Below are positions 47,601 through 59,187 of a DNA stretch of 64,000 nucleotides, piece after piece. A program made the translations under genes and the position numbers. The DNA comes from Przewalskia tangutica (Eukaryota; Streptophyta; Magnoliopsida; Solanales; Solanaceae), in contig CM056721.1 of the NCBI GenBank assembly GCA_029844215.1, forward strand, positions 12,970,368 to 13,034,367. Reading direction: 5' to 3'. Numbering within the stretch: the stretch's first letter is position 1; each line of letters starts with the position of its first letter. Under the pieces are notes generated by a model. The model was given only the letters and a program-made list of their open reading frames with translations. It was not told the DNA's origin and made no database searches.

Positions 47601-48784
47601 CTAGCTACTTAAGAGCACCTACAAATATCGAGCTCTTTACAAAATCCATAGTAGTTGTTACATTTACGTACAATAAGCGACCCTTATTTGCCAAAAGATT
47701 CAAGATGATTTTGCTTGTTTAAGTCGGTTCTCTGTGATTCCAAATCCACAAACTACGATGCGCAATGGTGCAAGAAGAAAATAGTTATTAAATGATCACT
47801 TTCTAGTACTGATATCATTGTTTTCTCTCAACTCATCTGACTTGACATCTTTTTTTTGCATTACCCTTTTTTTTGGGTCGGAGAATATCCGAGAATAAGA
47901 AAGCACACTCATGAGTTTACATGTTAAATCTACAAGAAAGACTTTTGTATAGGCACTTTACCTGAAACAGACTAAGCTAGCATTCTTGACTGCGATGCGG
48001 TTGGTTGTTGCATGGTAAAGTTCCTGTGTCTATAAGGAGGAAAACAATTCTCATGTAGAAAGATAATGTCATGGTCCAATAGTTGTTTAAGTGCCTAATA
48101 AATCATGCTTCTTTTCACCATTTGTGCATGCTCGTCTCTATTTAGGAAGAAGCACACTACCAACATATTTATCTGAGAAAAAGCGGAAGAGGAAAAGATA
48201 AAATATGAGATTTGAATAGTTAAGGGATGGAAATCTCCAGTTACTCCTCTAAAATTGCCCTGGTTGATTGTTGAGCGGACAAGAGTATCTAAAGTGAATC
48301 TTGACTTTGGTAAGCAGATAAAAGGGTAGAATGAGAACTGTTTGAGATGCCACAAGATAGACCAATGAGCAGAAAAGTTAAAAGAAATTGTAAGTGAACC
48401 TACCATTGAATTTAAAGCGACATACAATGTCATACATGAGTGTCCAAAACACTTGTAAATTTAAAAAACACATAATCATGATAACAAAAAGTATACGATG
48501 TACAATTGTACTGCAACAATATTTTGATTCTCCCCCATCAATGTTGAGCTAAGTTCATAGTAACTCCTCAGATACACTATCATTTTTTACCCCATATTGA
48601 TAGCAAATGTGCTTAGAATTTCATTCTTCCGTGTTTTGATATTTTCTTCCACTGTTTCCACCAAGGAGTGAATATTAGCAGATGAAGTTTAACAAATTTT
48701 TAACAGATAATGATCACTCTCAAGGAAGTTAAGCTCCAAATCATGCAATTTTTTTATTTTCTAATTCATTTGTACATGTATCAG
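44677..48784. other. 4.1 kb of unassigned non-coding DNA
   Basis: I found no open frame with recognisable motifs, no paired termini and no match to the missing NUP160 or mS41 exons. A GC-richer patch at 47380-47590 has a 66-codon minus-strand frame of unknown origin. The right end is the acceptor (TTATCAG-type TATCAG) of the next NUP160 exon at 48785. Confidence 0.45.
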
Positions 48785-50819
48785 CCAAGCCAAACCCGTT
48801 CAAGTTGCTCTATGCATTTGCAATGCAGAGACATAATTGGCGGAGAGCAGAGAGCTACATTTACTTGTATTCGGCACAATTAAGAATCCATGGTGCAATG
48901 AGAGATCCCCAACGGCGATCCTTTATTCTGCAGGAGAGGCTGAATGGACTTTCTGCTGCTATCAATGCTCTACAGCTGGTTCATCCTGCATATGCTTGGA
49001 TTGATGCTCCACTTGAGGAAACTTGTTCTAATATGTATCCAAATAAAAAGCCTAGGATTACCATGGAAGAACAGTGTAAATTATACTTCGAGATTTATTT
49101 GATTCCTTAGAATTCATTTTCTTTTTCAAACTTTCACTACATTCTTTTGTTTGGTTATGTCACGTCTGTTGTCTCCTTTTCCAGCTCCTGGTAATGGCGC
49201 TCAGTCTCAAAGGCAAAGGTCATATTTGGATGTCGAAAAACTTGAGAATGAGTTCATTCTAACGTCAGCCGAGTATTTGCTATCATTGGCAAATGTCACA
49301 TGGACTTTTGCTAGTAAGTTTGATGCTAAGTTAGCATGCCTTCCCTTGTCCTAAGTTCTAAATTTGTTGTTTATGTGGTTGCCTCAATGTTTTCAAATTT
49401 GAAGCTTTGGTTTTGAGATACTCTCGGTTTGAATCTTGGTAATTTCATTCATTGGCCTATTATGTCATTTTGGGAAAACATATATCGTACTGCAAAACTT
49501 TCCTTAGAGTTGTGCTTCTAAACAAGGAAGATTGTGTCGCTAGTCAGTATATATGAAATGAAAGGTCTCAACTCAATGAGATTCAAAATTAATTTTCCTT
49601 TTATTGCACTTTCCTTTAACAAAAACCTTTCTTCTTTTAGGAATTGACACACCCCCAGCTGATGTGATTGACCTTTTGGTTGAATCAAACTTGTATGATA
49701 TGGCTTTTACAGTAGTTCTTAAATTTTGGAAAGGGTCAGCTTTGAAGAGGTATGTCGTTTTGGGGTAGCTTCAAGAGAAGTTAGTTACCTTCCGTGATTC
49801 CTAGGTTCCTTGACTTGCAACACTTGTTTTGTCTCTCAGGGAACTTGAAAGAGTTTTTGCAGCTATGTCATTGAAATGCTGCCCAAAAAAAGTCCCGTCA
49901 GTTGGGTAAGATATTCTTGATTCTGCTTTCCTATATGCATCATTTCTCAATCCCCTCGGTGCCAGCTGTTTTTTCTTAACACGTGTCTGATACCTATTTC
50001 CTCAGGAATGGTCAGAGGATGCAGAGTCTTCTTTTGACTTCATCACAGGATGAGATTGTGGTCCATGAATCGCCTAATGTTGGTCCACCTGGACAGGAAT
50101 CTAAAGGCAGTAGCCATTGGGAGATACTTGAGCTCTATCTTGTCCGTTTATTCCTTCTTTTATATCTAATTTTATCTGTTTAAAGCAAATACACTTTTCT
50201 TTCAGTTTTGATGTCCATAATGTCTTTGCAGGAAAAATACAGAAAGTTTCATGCTAAATTGCCTGTTGTTGTTGCTGATACTCTTCTTGCTACTGATTCT
50301 CAAATTGAGTTGCCACTTTGGTTGGTTCAAATGTTCAAGGTAAGTACAAAATCATTTAATAAATGAGGGCCTAAGCCCAAATATTCAAGGTTATATATCG
50401 GTGTCATGGAAAAGAATTACTTATCAAGATTAAAAAATATATATATTTCAGACAAGAATTGCTCTTATCATCTTGTCTCTGCATATAGTGTGATATTCTT
50501 ATTCCAGTGTTTTCTTGTTGATGTCTAAAGTAAACCTATCATCTGGATGATGTAAAATTATTGACCCCTGTACAAAAGAATTTGGGTTTTCTCTTTGTGG
50601 TAAATTCAAGGGATTAGAAGTTTGGCAGCTGGTCTAGTAGAAGTCCGCGAAGAGATTAGAAAGGTTGAAGAAGTAAAACTTGTCAAAAAAGGTTTTTTTT
50701 GTTGTTTGGGGCGCGGGGAAATTGGCTCTGGTTGAGGCAACACTCTTGATTGTTTGTGCTTACTTTATGACTGTATTTATAATTCTTCCATCATTGCTAT
50801 TATTTATTACCCTCTCTGT

Positions 50820-51056
50820 TTCAAATGATTGTCTGGTTTTGACTTGGCACAAAGTTTAAGATAGTAGAGAAGACTTTTCAATCTTGTGGTCTTAAATTAA
50901 AGATGTGTTGAATGTACAAAAATGACCTTTAATCTTGTGGGCTTAAACATGCCATGTGGAAAGTTGGAATGAAAGAATTACCAAAAAAGGAAAGAGGCAT
51001 TCTTTTTTAAACGGACTAAAAAGGAAAGTAAGACAATCTTTTTGAATTGGAGGGAG
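50820..51056. mobile_element. Stowaway MITE (237 bp)
   Basis: Ends CCCTCTCTGTTTCAAATGATTGTC and, inverted from the right, CTCCCTCCAATTCAAAAAGATTGTC are flanked by TA on both sides (50818-50819, 51057-51058). This is the Tc1/mariner-type Stowaway signature. It is in a NUP160 intron. Confidence 0.8.
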
Positions 51057-51075
51057 TATTTAGCTAGAGAAATTA

Positions 51076-51320
51076 ATGCGGGATTTCTTTGGGATGGATG
51101 GAGGAAAAAACCCCGGGTTAGTTTGGAAAGATCACAGCTCTAGTCAAACTAGACAGTTGGTTGCACAAAGGTTTGTACCTTTAATTGAGCTTTTTCAAAA
51201 GGAGGTGTTGGGATTTGCATGTGAGAAAAACTCATTGAGGAAGGTGATTAGTGTAAAATATGGATGCTTTCGTGGATGGTTCTCAAAAGTTACATATATG
51301 TATGGGATGAGTTTGTAAAA
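51076..51320 (+). mobile_element. LINE ORF2 3' fragment
   Basis: A short decayed piece reads like the segment after the reverse transcriptase of plant L1-type LINEs (GLVWKDHSS, then LFQKEVLGFACEKNSLRKVI, then VKYG). In these elements an F-N-x-A-L-L-x-K-W-L-W-R type line is followed by W-x-x-V-I-x-x-K-Y-G. Frames shift within it. Confidence 0.45.
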
Positions 51321-51472
51321 CGGGATCATATTAGCAATTCAGTTCAGAAGATTAAGTTGAATTGCTTTAGACTCTTTTGCTTTTGGTTCAGAAGATGAGT
51401 TTGTAAAACGGGATCATATTAGCAATTCAGTTCAGAAGATTAAGTTGAATTGCTTTAGACTCTTTTGCTTTT
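51306..51472 (+). repeat. 88-bp tandem duplication
   Basis: Two units begin at 51306 and 51394 (GATGAGTTTGTAAAACGGGA...CTTTAGACTCTTTTGCTTTT). The second unit is slightly short at its end. Confidence 0.95.
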
Positions 51473-53501
51473 AGTCCAATCAGAGATATATAGAAGATAT
51501 TGCTTCAATGGTAGACACCCTTGTTTTTTGTTAAGTTTCTGAAGTAGTTTTTCTTCTTTTCACTTGTATATAATTTCAGCACAACCTCAGGTGCTGTTTA
51601 TATAAATATATACAATATCTTAGCTTCTCAAAAATACAAAAAAAAACAAAAACAAAAAAAGCGGGAGCATAAACAATATTAACTCCTCCAGTTTCATTGG
51701 CTTCTCAATAAGGAACATTAAAACTTGTATGGTTTCGATTTTTGATGTGGGGAGACCACCTTTAAGATGACTTTTCACATCTGTTCTATTTTCATAAAAA
51801 AAATGTAACGGCGAATGAAGTACTTAAAAGAGACGGATCAAATTTCTTTGAATGTGTCATTCTATAAACACCTTTTTTTGATGAAGTGATAGCATTAATG
51901 GCATCAAGACGATGCAAAGTTACAGCAGGTAGAATAAGCAAAAAGATTGTTAGCTCCAATATAAAAACTATACTAAGGTTAAGGAGCTAACAAAGTCTTT
52001 ATCAAAAGAAAATACACCCTTCATAAAAAAAAAGGAGCTAACAAAGTCCAAAATATTGTGAGGGGATTATGATGTGGGTGTTAAGATGAAACAAATAAAT
52101 GTATATTGCAACTTATATAAGTTCATATTTCGACAATTTAAATTAAAGCTAGTATAATTAAATTCTGTGTGAACGCTTAATATTATAAGTTATCTCGTAT
52201 ATAACAAAGTGTTGTAGTACTTTATGCGAATATGTGTATGACAAACTCAAAATCAAACAAAATACCCAATCAACATATACTTTTGAGCTATAGGTTGACC
52301 AAATACGATATGGACCCCACCCATACCCATGTCCGATCGACACAGGTACATCAAGGAATTATTAACAGCACGATTTGGGAATTGGCTATGTAATTTTGAT
52401 GTAATATGTGTTGCTTATCTTCTAGATTCTTCAATGTAAAGTCAAGGTGTGATATTTATTTGTCGATTCTCTTTTGACACAGGGTGTGCCAGCAAAAAGT
52501 GGTGGGGGGATGGCGGGAAGTGAGTCAAACCCTGCTTCTTTGCTTCGGCTATATACTGACTATGGTCGTTATACTGAAGCGACTAATCTGCTGCTGGAGT
52601 ACATTGAATCCTTCGCATCACTGGTAAGTTCTCATCCTTATTCCTAAGCATTTGACTGTGAACGGCTGTTGTAAGGGTTTTTATTATTTGTCTTATAGGA
52701 ATTTTGTCTGCTGCTTCAGTCTTGTGATTTGCTTAGGTTCGATATAAAACTTTATCACTAGTGGACATTTGCTGTACTTTGTGATGACGCTGAAGAACAT
52801 TGTACTAGTATCATCTCTCCGAGAGGACTTCTTTGTCCTATTGGTTTCTGTTATTGAACAGTAGTAGAAGCCAGAGGATAAGATAGGGTTCCCATCTTAG
52901 GGCTTTATTCAAACACCCGTTCTGTATGATGGCTATCCACATTCTTGTGTACATAATTTTCAAATTATCAAATGCAGTTAATGGATAACTTTAGCTGAAG
53001 TTTTAACATGTAGAGATCTGTAGATCTCATTAATGTTGATACTTTTTTGAGTAAATGACAACGTCCAAAGTTTTATCTATAAGTACAACAAGAATAGAAC
53101 ACGTGTGTCGGGGAAATGGTTCATATTGTTGGTTTCTTGGAGATCCTGGATTACTTCATAGATCAAATAGAATGCAGATAATGTGAGAAATTAAGTACTT
53201 AATAAGGAGTTATATGATGGTCGACATTGACTAGACATCATAAGGGTGTTAGGGGGACATTAACTGTCAACATTGAATCTTATTATCCAGCTAATATCTT
53301 GTACTTGTGGCCTTTTCAACGACTTTATTGTGGTACTCTTTTATGCTTTATATCATTTTATTATTTGTGCTGCTATCATTCTTCGTTACTACAGGTCTTT
53401 AGCAGGTACTCAAAGTTTTCAAAGTAGTCTAGTCTTCTGGTGCCCATTTTTGTTTTTTTGTTTTATTTCTGGACAGCTCTGCCTTTTGATCAGATATAAT
53501 A

Positions 53502-53791
53502 CTCCCTCGGTCGCAAATTATCTTGTCGTGACTTCTAAAAATAGTTGTCTCAAATTATTTGTCATTTTAGAAGCTCAAGACAAAATTATTTATTTATTTC
53601 CATTTTATCCTTCAGTAATTGTTCTTGAAGACCACAAACACCTCAATAGAGTAAATATTTAATATAGAGATTATATTTTAAGATATAAATGAGGGTAAAA
53701 TAGTACTAAAAAGAAAAACCCTCCTAATTAATGTTTTCTTAAGGGTGGTGTGTAAAAGAGAAAGGCGACAAATAATTTGAGACGGAGGGAG
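53502..53791. mobile_element. Stowaway MITE (290 bp)
   Basis: Termini CTCCCTCGGTCGCAAATTAT and, inverted from the right, CTCCCTCCGTCTCAAATTAT are flanked by TA duplications (53500-53501, 53792-53793). It inserted in the last large NUP160 intron. Confidence 0.9.
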
Positions 53792-54550
53792 TATATCTTA
53801 AGACGCTTTATTTCACCTTCATACACCAACAGCACTTCACAACATTGATTCTTTGTCGACTAGTTTTAATGATGCATTATTTATTGATTTCAAGATCAAC
53901 CAATTCTATTCTTGGCTATGTGCATATTTCTTAACAGCACCATCTGTTGTCATTACCTGCAGAGACCAGCAGATATTATTTGTCGTAAAAGGCCATTTGC
54001 AGTTTGGTTTCCCTATTCTTTGATTGAGCGTCTATGGTGTCAACTTCATCAATCCATCAAACTAGGCCACATGGTTGATCAAAGTGAAAAGCTGAAAAAG
54101 TTGTTACAGGGCGCTGTCATGAACCATCTACATCAAGTATGCTTTACTCTTAAAACTAGCTTTCTGAGATTGAATCTCCTCACTGCTTCGACTTACTCCA
54201 TTTTGTTTCTTATCCTCAGCTTAAAGTGGATTCAGATGATGTGATCTCTTCTGTTTCCTAGTCATTGCTGCCAGTTCACCGATCTGTTAGCTTGCGTAGA
54301 CTATGCTGGATGAAGGGTTATTCCAAAATCTGCAGGACACAATTTTTTAAGAAATCACAGGCAGTAGTTTGTTTTCCAAGTACTACTGAGTACCTCTCCT
54401 GACTCTCCTCCATCTGCAGAAGGGATGTACTTGTCCAAATTGGAGCTTTTGTATTCCTACCCTTACCCAAAACATGGGATAATATGAAAAGATTGAGTAA
54501 CATATAAAGCAGTGTGTAAATTCCAAGTTGGGGCAGCTGATCAGCCTCTC

Positions 54551-54638
54551 ATAGCTAATTCAATGAATGTGCCAGGTTGTAATTTTGTATATTTATAGCT
54601 AATTCAATGAATGTGCGAGGTTGTAATTTTGTATATTT
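54551..54638 (+). repeat. 44-bp tandem duplication in the NUP160 3' flank
   Basis: Two units begin at 54551 and 54595 (ATAGCTAATTCAATGAATGT...), one mismatch apart. They lie about 290 bp after the NUP160 stop, in the probable 3' UTR. Confidence 0.95.
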
Positions 54639-55078
54639 AACTTGGAACTATTTAATATGTAATGTTCAAGTGCTTGAATTTTCTCTTAATGACTTAGTGT
54701 CCTAGTGTGTTTCAAGAATTTACGTTCCATATTAGGAAGAAAAATCACAATTCAGTGAACCCTAAAACTTGAATCTAACTAGTAACTTACAAGGATAGTT
54801 GACACAAGTAATAAATATTTAACATGGAAGGGATGATATGCTTAAAAGTTTGATTACGAGGCGGGGAAGTTCATTCAACTTCTAGAAGAGTTGAATCAAA
54901 AGCTAACGCAACTAATAAGGAAATAAAATCAACTTCTAGATGAGTTGAACCAAATTCAAACGCTTCACAAATAATTATTGTTCAAGTACGTATTATATAA
55001 AGTTTGGGGCAAAGTCAAATAAAGACAATTTTTTCACACCATTTAAAATCTATTGAAAGTAGACGACCCCATTGAGTA

Positions 55079-57459
55079 CAATAAAACCTCAATAAATGAT
55101 TAACCTCGATTAATGAATAAATTTTTCCGTTCCCGGCTTGGGCCAGTGTACTAAATGAATAGTTTCGCTAAATGCAAAAAATAATATTTTTTAAAAAATC
55201 TTTAAAGGCCCAACAATAATATAAATGAATAATTGATAAAATGTTAATTGAAAATAACACATAATATTCTTATTTTTATTGATATTACTATGACAACTTC
55301 TCAAATTCAACTCTTTGAAAATATTCATCTAAAGTTTTTTGTGTTTTCTTTGGTCCTATGTTTAACTCAATCTCATCCTTAATTTTCTGCAAAACATGCG
55401 TTGCATTTGATGCATATTTTTCTTGTTGTAAAAATAGTTATTTAAGACTTCCACAGCTTGCATTGCTTCTTTTGTTGATATCATTGACAAATTCTGACTA
55501 TCATCTGGATCTTGGTCATTATCAGCAAATATTTTCATTACTCCTTGAATAATTTGTTCATCAGTAGGAGACTCCATCAATGCATCATTTTCACTAAGAT
55601 AGTTTAAAAGGTCTTTTACATCCATTGAATTTCTATAACCTAAACCATTGATAACTTCATGTAATCCCTGGATGCCTTCATCTTCACCAAGTGATTGTTC
55701 ATTATTCATATCTTCGTCTGATCGAATTTTGTAATGTCAAAAATAATTTACAATAGTTGTTGTTTTCACATCAATATTCCAAGTCATACTAATAAAATTG
55801 ATTTCATTCAACACACTAATTTTGTTTGGACTTGTCTCTCTTGACTCATAGAGTGCAAGACGCTTGAATAAAGACGACGTCAATAATAAATTTTCAATGC
55901 CCAAATAATTCTAGCATCACATGGTTGAATCATTGAGGTTGTATTTGGAGGCAAGAAAAACAGTTCAATATTTCTCAAGCATTCAATAACCTTAAGATGG
56001 GAAGGGCAATTGTCCACTATCAAAAGAACTTTTCTGCCATCCATTTGTTTATCAACCAGCAAACAAATTCTTGAAAAAGTAATCCAGTCATCCATGCTTT
56101 CTTGTTAGTTCGATAGTGACAATTGAGGTTAAATTCATATTTTTAAAACATCTAGGATTAGCATACTTACCAATTATCCAAATTGACACTTTGTCTGAAC
56201 TGTCGTCATTGCAACAAATATGAACCGTAATCCTTTCCTTTTCCTTCTTTCGCTCTTTCAATTGCTTTGTTGCAAGTGAATGATTCATTTTCAAACGATA
56301 AAATAAATCAGTTTCCTCTATATTGTAGATATCATTTCATTGAAATTGATGTAATTTAGCTCGTATACTTGGTAAAGCATCCTCAACATTCTCCTTAGCA
56401 ACGAAACCACTTTAACCAAACCTTCGATAAGATTTAATTTCATGTCTCGCCTTAAACCGTTCTAACCAACCACTTGAGAAATTAAATCGTTGATAAGAGC
56501 TTCCAATACATTTTTTGTCAAAACTTTTTTGCTTGTGCTTGGATCATTTCTCCACTAATATTAAATTTCTCTTGATATTGAAGAAACCATTCATACAACA
56601 TTTTTTCTAACTCTGGATATTTTGATAAATTGTGCCTCTTGATATTTTTATTCTTTATCTTCATTGATAAATGCTCTGCTGATCTTTTAAGAGTATTTGA
56701 TATTATTGAATTACTGATAGAGATATTGAACTTTTGCTCCATCCATAACTGCAAATCTTTTTGACTTAAAGTGGGTTGCTCATATTTATGCTCACATAAT
56801 GCTATTCTCATTTCATCAGTCAAGGTGAATTTTTTCACTCCTTTCAAATTTGAAGCAATGATGGAGAAATAAAATAATCTAGTGATTTGAGAATGAAAAG
56901 AAAACTAACATATTTATAGAGTTTGTATTCATGCATAACATTTAATAATTTTTTTGTTACAATGTATTTGTTTTATTAATATACAATTCATGTGTTTCGT
57001 TTTTTGAAATTGTTTCTTACAAAATACTTAGTTTAAATTTTAGTTTCTCAATTAATAATAAGTAAATATTAATATAAAGTTCATGCATGTATTAAAATAT
57101 TTACTAGCTTTTTGCTAGATAGTTTAACTTAATTTCACCTTTTATTTTTTCAATAATTACAATAAATAATTATTAAAAGAAAATTCATGCATACGTGATA
57201 GTTCATGTTCATCCATTACTAAATTTGTTACAATGTACTCAGTTTAATTTTTTTAAGTTTTTCAATACATATATTTAAAATTATATGTATGAACCTTAAT
57301 TATAATAATAATGAAAATGTACAACAAAATGCATGTCACACAAAAAATATAAAAATATTATGTAAATAAATAAATATTCATTTATCGATAAATAAATAAC
57401 TTCACTAAATGAATATTTTTTGCATGTCCCAATAACATTAATTTATCGAGATTTTATTG
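55079..57459 (-). mobile_element. pogo-like (Tc1/mariner superfamily) transposon, degenerate
   Basis: Terminal inverted repeats CAATAAAACCTCAATAAAT (left) and, inverted from the right, CAATAAAATCTCGATAAAT match 17 of 19 bases and are flanked by TA duplications (55077-55078, 57460-57461). These ends resemble plant pogo elements such as Lemi1/Emigrant. The minus strand encodes a transposase in pieces. The CENP-B-type N terminus is at 56847-56518 (FTLTDEMRIALCEHKYEQP; KDLQLWMEQKFNISISNSI; YPELEKMLYEWFLQYQEKF). DDE-core parts are at 56095-55880 (KVLLIVDNCPSH, LFFLPPNTTSMIQPCDA), with an acidic C-terminal segment at 55709-55362. Stops and frameshifts separate the pieces, so it should not be autonomous. 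Confidence 0.88.
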
Positions 57460-57461
57460 TA

Positions 57462-58560
57462 ATTAGTTTATTCATTAATACTTTTGTTTTATGATACAAT
57501 AATAGTTTTTAAGGATTCAATTTTGTAGTTAATTATGGATATAAAAAGTGTTTTAAATTAGATGAATTAAATTATAACTCAGTTTCTCTCTAACCTTTGC
57601 CAAATTTTTGATGAGTTTACTTACGTGCTCAAATTTGCCAAACTTATCAATTAGCCAAGTCCGTAATGAACAACTCTTTGTATCTCACATTTACATAAAA
57701 CACTATTCCAACAAAAAGGCTTACTTGCTTTGCCACTAAGCAAACCAAACTCTTCATCTTTAGTTAACCAAAACAAACTTCTCATATTAGCCCCAAAACA
57801 TTTATTTTTCATTTAATTTTCTAATATTTGGTATCCCTTTGCTAGTGCGTGTTAACATGATTTACTTGATGAATCCTTTGAATTGGAAAGTTTTTTTTAT
57901 CTGATTTTGATTAATATAAAATTGAGACATACCTAAATATGAATCTTCTATCTGTAATTCAGCTCGAACGAAATGAAAGAGATATCGAAAAATTATGTTT
58001 ATTGTGTTCACATTTTCTTACTTTTTACTATAAAATTTATATAATCAGAAGCACACCTTTTGTAGCTAATCTAAACTATTGCTTTATTGAAATTTTCAAA
58101 CCACACCCTCAATAGATGGGATCGTAAATAAAAATAAATATTATAATTAATTGATTATTGAGCCGAAGATTTTCTGAAAACAACCATTCTACTTTTCAAT
58201 GTAAGGTCTGCGTACACTACATACTTTTTTCAGACTCTACGTTGTGAGATTTCACTAAATATGTTGTTATTATTATTGTATAGTCATAATTTCATTTAAA
58301 GAAAAATATGGGGATGTATACATAATTGTTGTTATTGGGGTTGGGGCTAACTTACTTGGTGAACTCAATGTCGTCTCTCCCTTGATGCAATAAATTTATT
58401 TTTTATTCGGGTAATAGGTCGTCCGATTAATTAGAGTATAAAGGTGAAAACAATGTGTTTGCCTTTCCTTTTTTTTTTTTCCTAAAAGAATTTCAAAATT
58501 GACATTCTGAAAAAAATAAAAAATAGAAAACAAAAAGGAGTTAGCGGACTACGGAAACCA
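57462..58560. other. Intergenic DNA upstream of the TVP38-like gene
   Basis: AT-rich, no gene. It contains a TS-like SINE remnant (58190-58282). The region before 58600 would hold the TVP38-like promoter; no convincing TATA box was identified. Confidence 0.45.
58190..58282 (+). mobile_element. TS-type SINE remnant
   Basis: GTAAGGTCTGCGTACACTACA, then CAGACTCTACGTTGTGAGATT, then TCACTAAATATGTTGTTATTAT matches the distal body and TTG-type tail of the TS copies elsewhere in the window. The tRNA-like head is missing. Confidence 0.65.
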
Positions 58561-58599
58561 TTTAATTCACGAAAAAAGAAAAAACGCATTCCTACAACA

Positions 58600-58686
58600 T
58601 TACACAGTAGTAGGAGCATTTCTCCACCGGAGGCGCGTCTCAAGATAGTGATACTCGCCGGAAAACTTCATCTTTTCCGGTCACCG
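58600..58686 (+). promoter_or_regulatory. 5' UTR exon of the TVP38-like gene
   Basis: A GC-richer leader (CTCCACCGGAGGCGCGTCTC...) ends at a good donor TCACCG/GTAATT at 58686/58687. The matching acceptor is CTGACAG at 61121-61127, 17 bp before the start codon, giving a 2.44-kb intron in the 5' UTR. The transcript start is not known; 58600 is a guess. Leader and intron start are duplicated at 40809-41115. Confidence 0.55.
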
Positions 58687-58948
58687 GTAATTTTTCTTGG
58701 ATACCCTTTTACTCTTTTCTTGTGATTATGGCTTCACTTTGACTACTATTAAAGCTTATTTCCATGGATCAGTTTTTTGTTCTCTTCCTTGTTACTTATT
58801 TTGGGTTTCTGCTTGTTTGCATGTGTTCCTTTTTTCCCGGTTAAATTAAAGCTATTAATTAAGAGAAACCGTTTAACTGTGCTTAAAGCATATTTTTTAG
58901 GTGGGTTTTGGTATAGATATTTTTTTTTAGAGTTGCATATACTATCCT
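58642..58948 (+). repeat. 307-bp duplication, source copy
   Basis: Partner of 40809-41115 (three substitutions, no indels). This copy is in its native context, spanning the leader's last 45 bases and the start of the 5' UTR intron. Confidence 0.95.
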
Positions 58949-59071
58949 TATTGTAGGTTTATCAACAATTCTTTTCTTGGTGTGTTTAGTTTGGTGAGTA
59001 GAAAGGAGCTCAGGAATTATGTATTGTTTCCCCCATCATGTGGGAAATTCAGCATTAGTCTGAAAGGGAAT

Positions 59072-59187
59072 TTGTCCTTATGCCGAGGGTCTACCGGAAA
59101 CAGCCTCTCTACCTCTCAAGGTCTTGAGAGGTAAGGTTTGTGTACACTCTACCCTCCCCAGACCCCACTTTGTGGTTGTTGTAGTCT
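59072..59187 (+). mobile_element. TS-type SINE in the TVP38-like 5' UTR intron
   Basis: ATGCCGAGGGTCTACCGGAAA, then CTCTACCCTCCCCAGACCCCA, then TTTGTGGTTGTTGTAG is the TS body with a shortened TTG tail. Limits are approximate and no clear target duplication was seen. Confidence 0.8.

Larger units (their letters stand above)
2999..54261 (+). pseudogene. NUP160: NUP160 nucleoporin gene relic (whole locus)
   Basis: Twenty-five exons in order encode segments matching plant NUP160 (SAR1 in Arabidopsis), the largest scaffold subunit of the Nup107-160 (Y) complex of the nuclear pore. Recognisable segments run from MEVPIIGSDSVKFVQL at the N terminus through VGNDHNNPDAIP, NNWCRTNVACGLLIDS and FASWIIWGRTGAEPSVFFSH to RKRPFAVWFPYSLIERLW at the C terminus. 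About 4,030 nt of exon are found, against roughly 1,500 codons usual for the plant protein. The product cannot be made as drawn: there is a 1-bp loss at 7966, 7-bp insertions at 10026 and 14988, a stop at 14795, no splice acceptor at 14439, a probable 1-bp loss near 33270 and no exons for about 150 central residues. I infer a decayed duplicate, with a functional copy probably elsewhere. Some single-base lesions could be assembly errors; the missing exons and the footprints are unlikely to be. Confidence 0.85.
48785..54261 (+). pseudogene. NUP160: NUP160 relic, last nine exons (open frame, about 397 codons)
   Basis: Exons are 48785-49075, 49185-49313, 49641-49749, 49840-49905, 50006-50141, 50232-50339, 52483-52623, 53963-54136 and 54220-54261. 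All borders are GT-AG, phases match throughout and the frame ends at TAG 54259-54261. It encodes the C-terminal helical domain: PNPFKLLYAFAMQRHNWRRA, ERLNGLSAAINALQLVHPAY, VIDLLVESNLYDMAFTV, IELPLWLVQMFK, LLRLYTDYGRYTEATNLLLE and RKRPFAVWFPYSLIERLWCQ. In contrast to exons 6-15 no lesion is visible. Its upstream neighbours in the protein are missing, so it cannot yield a normal product, but transcripts from a cryptic start could carry this frame. Confidence 0.88.
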
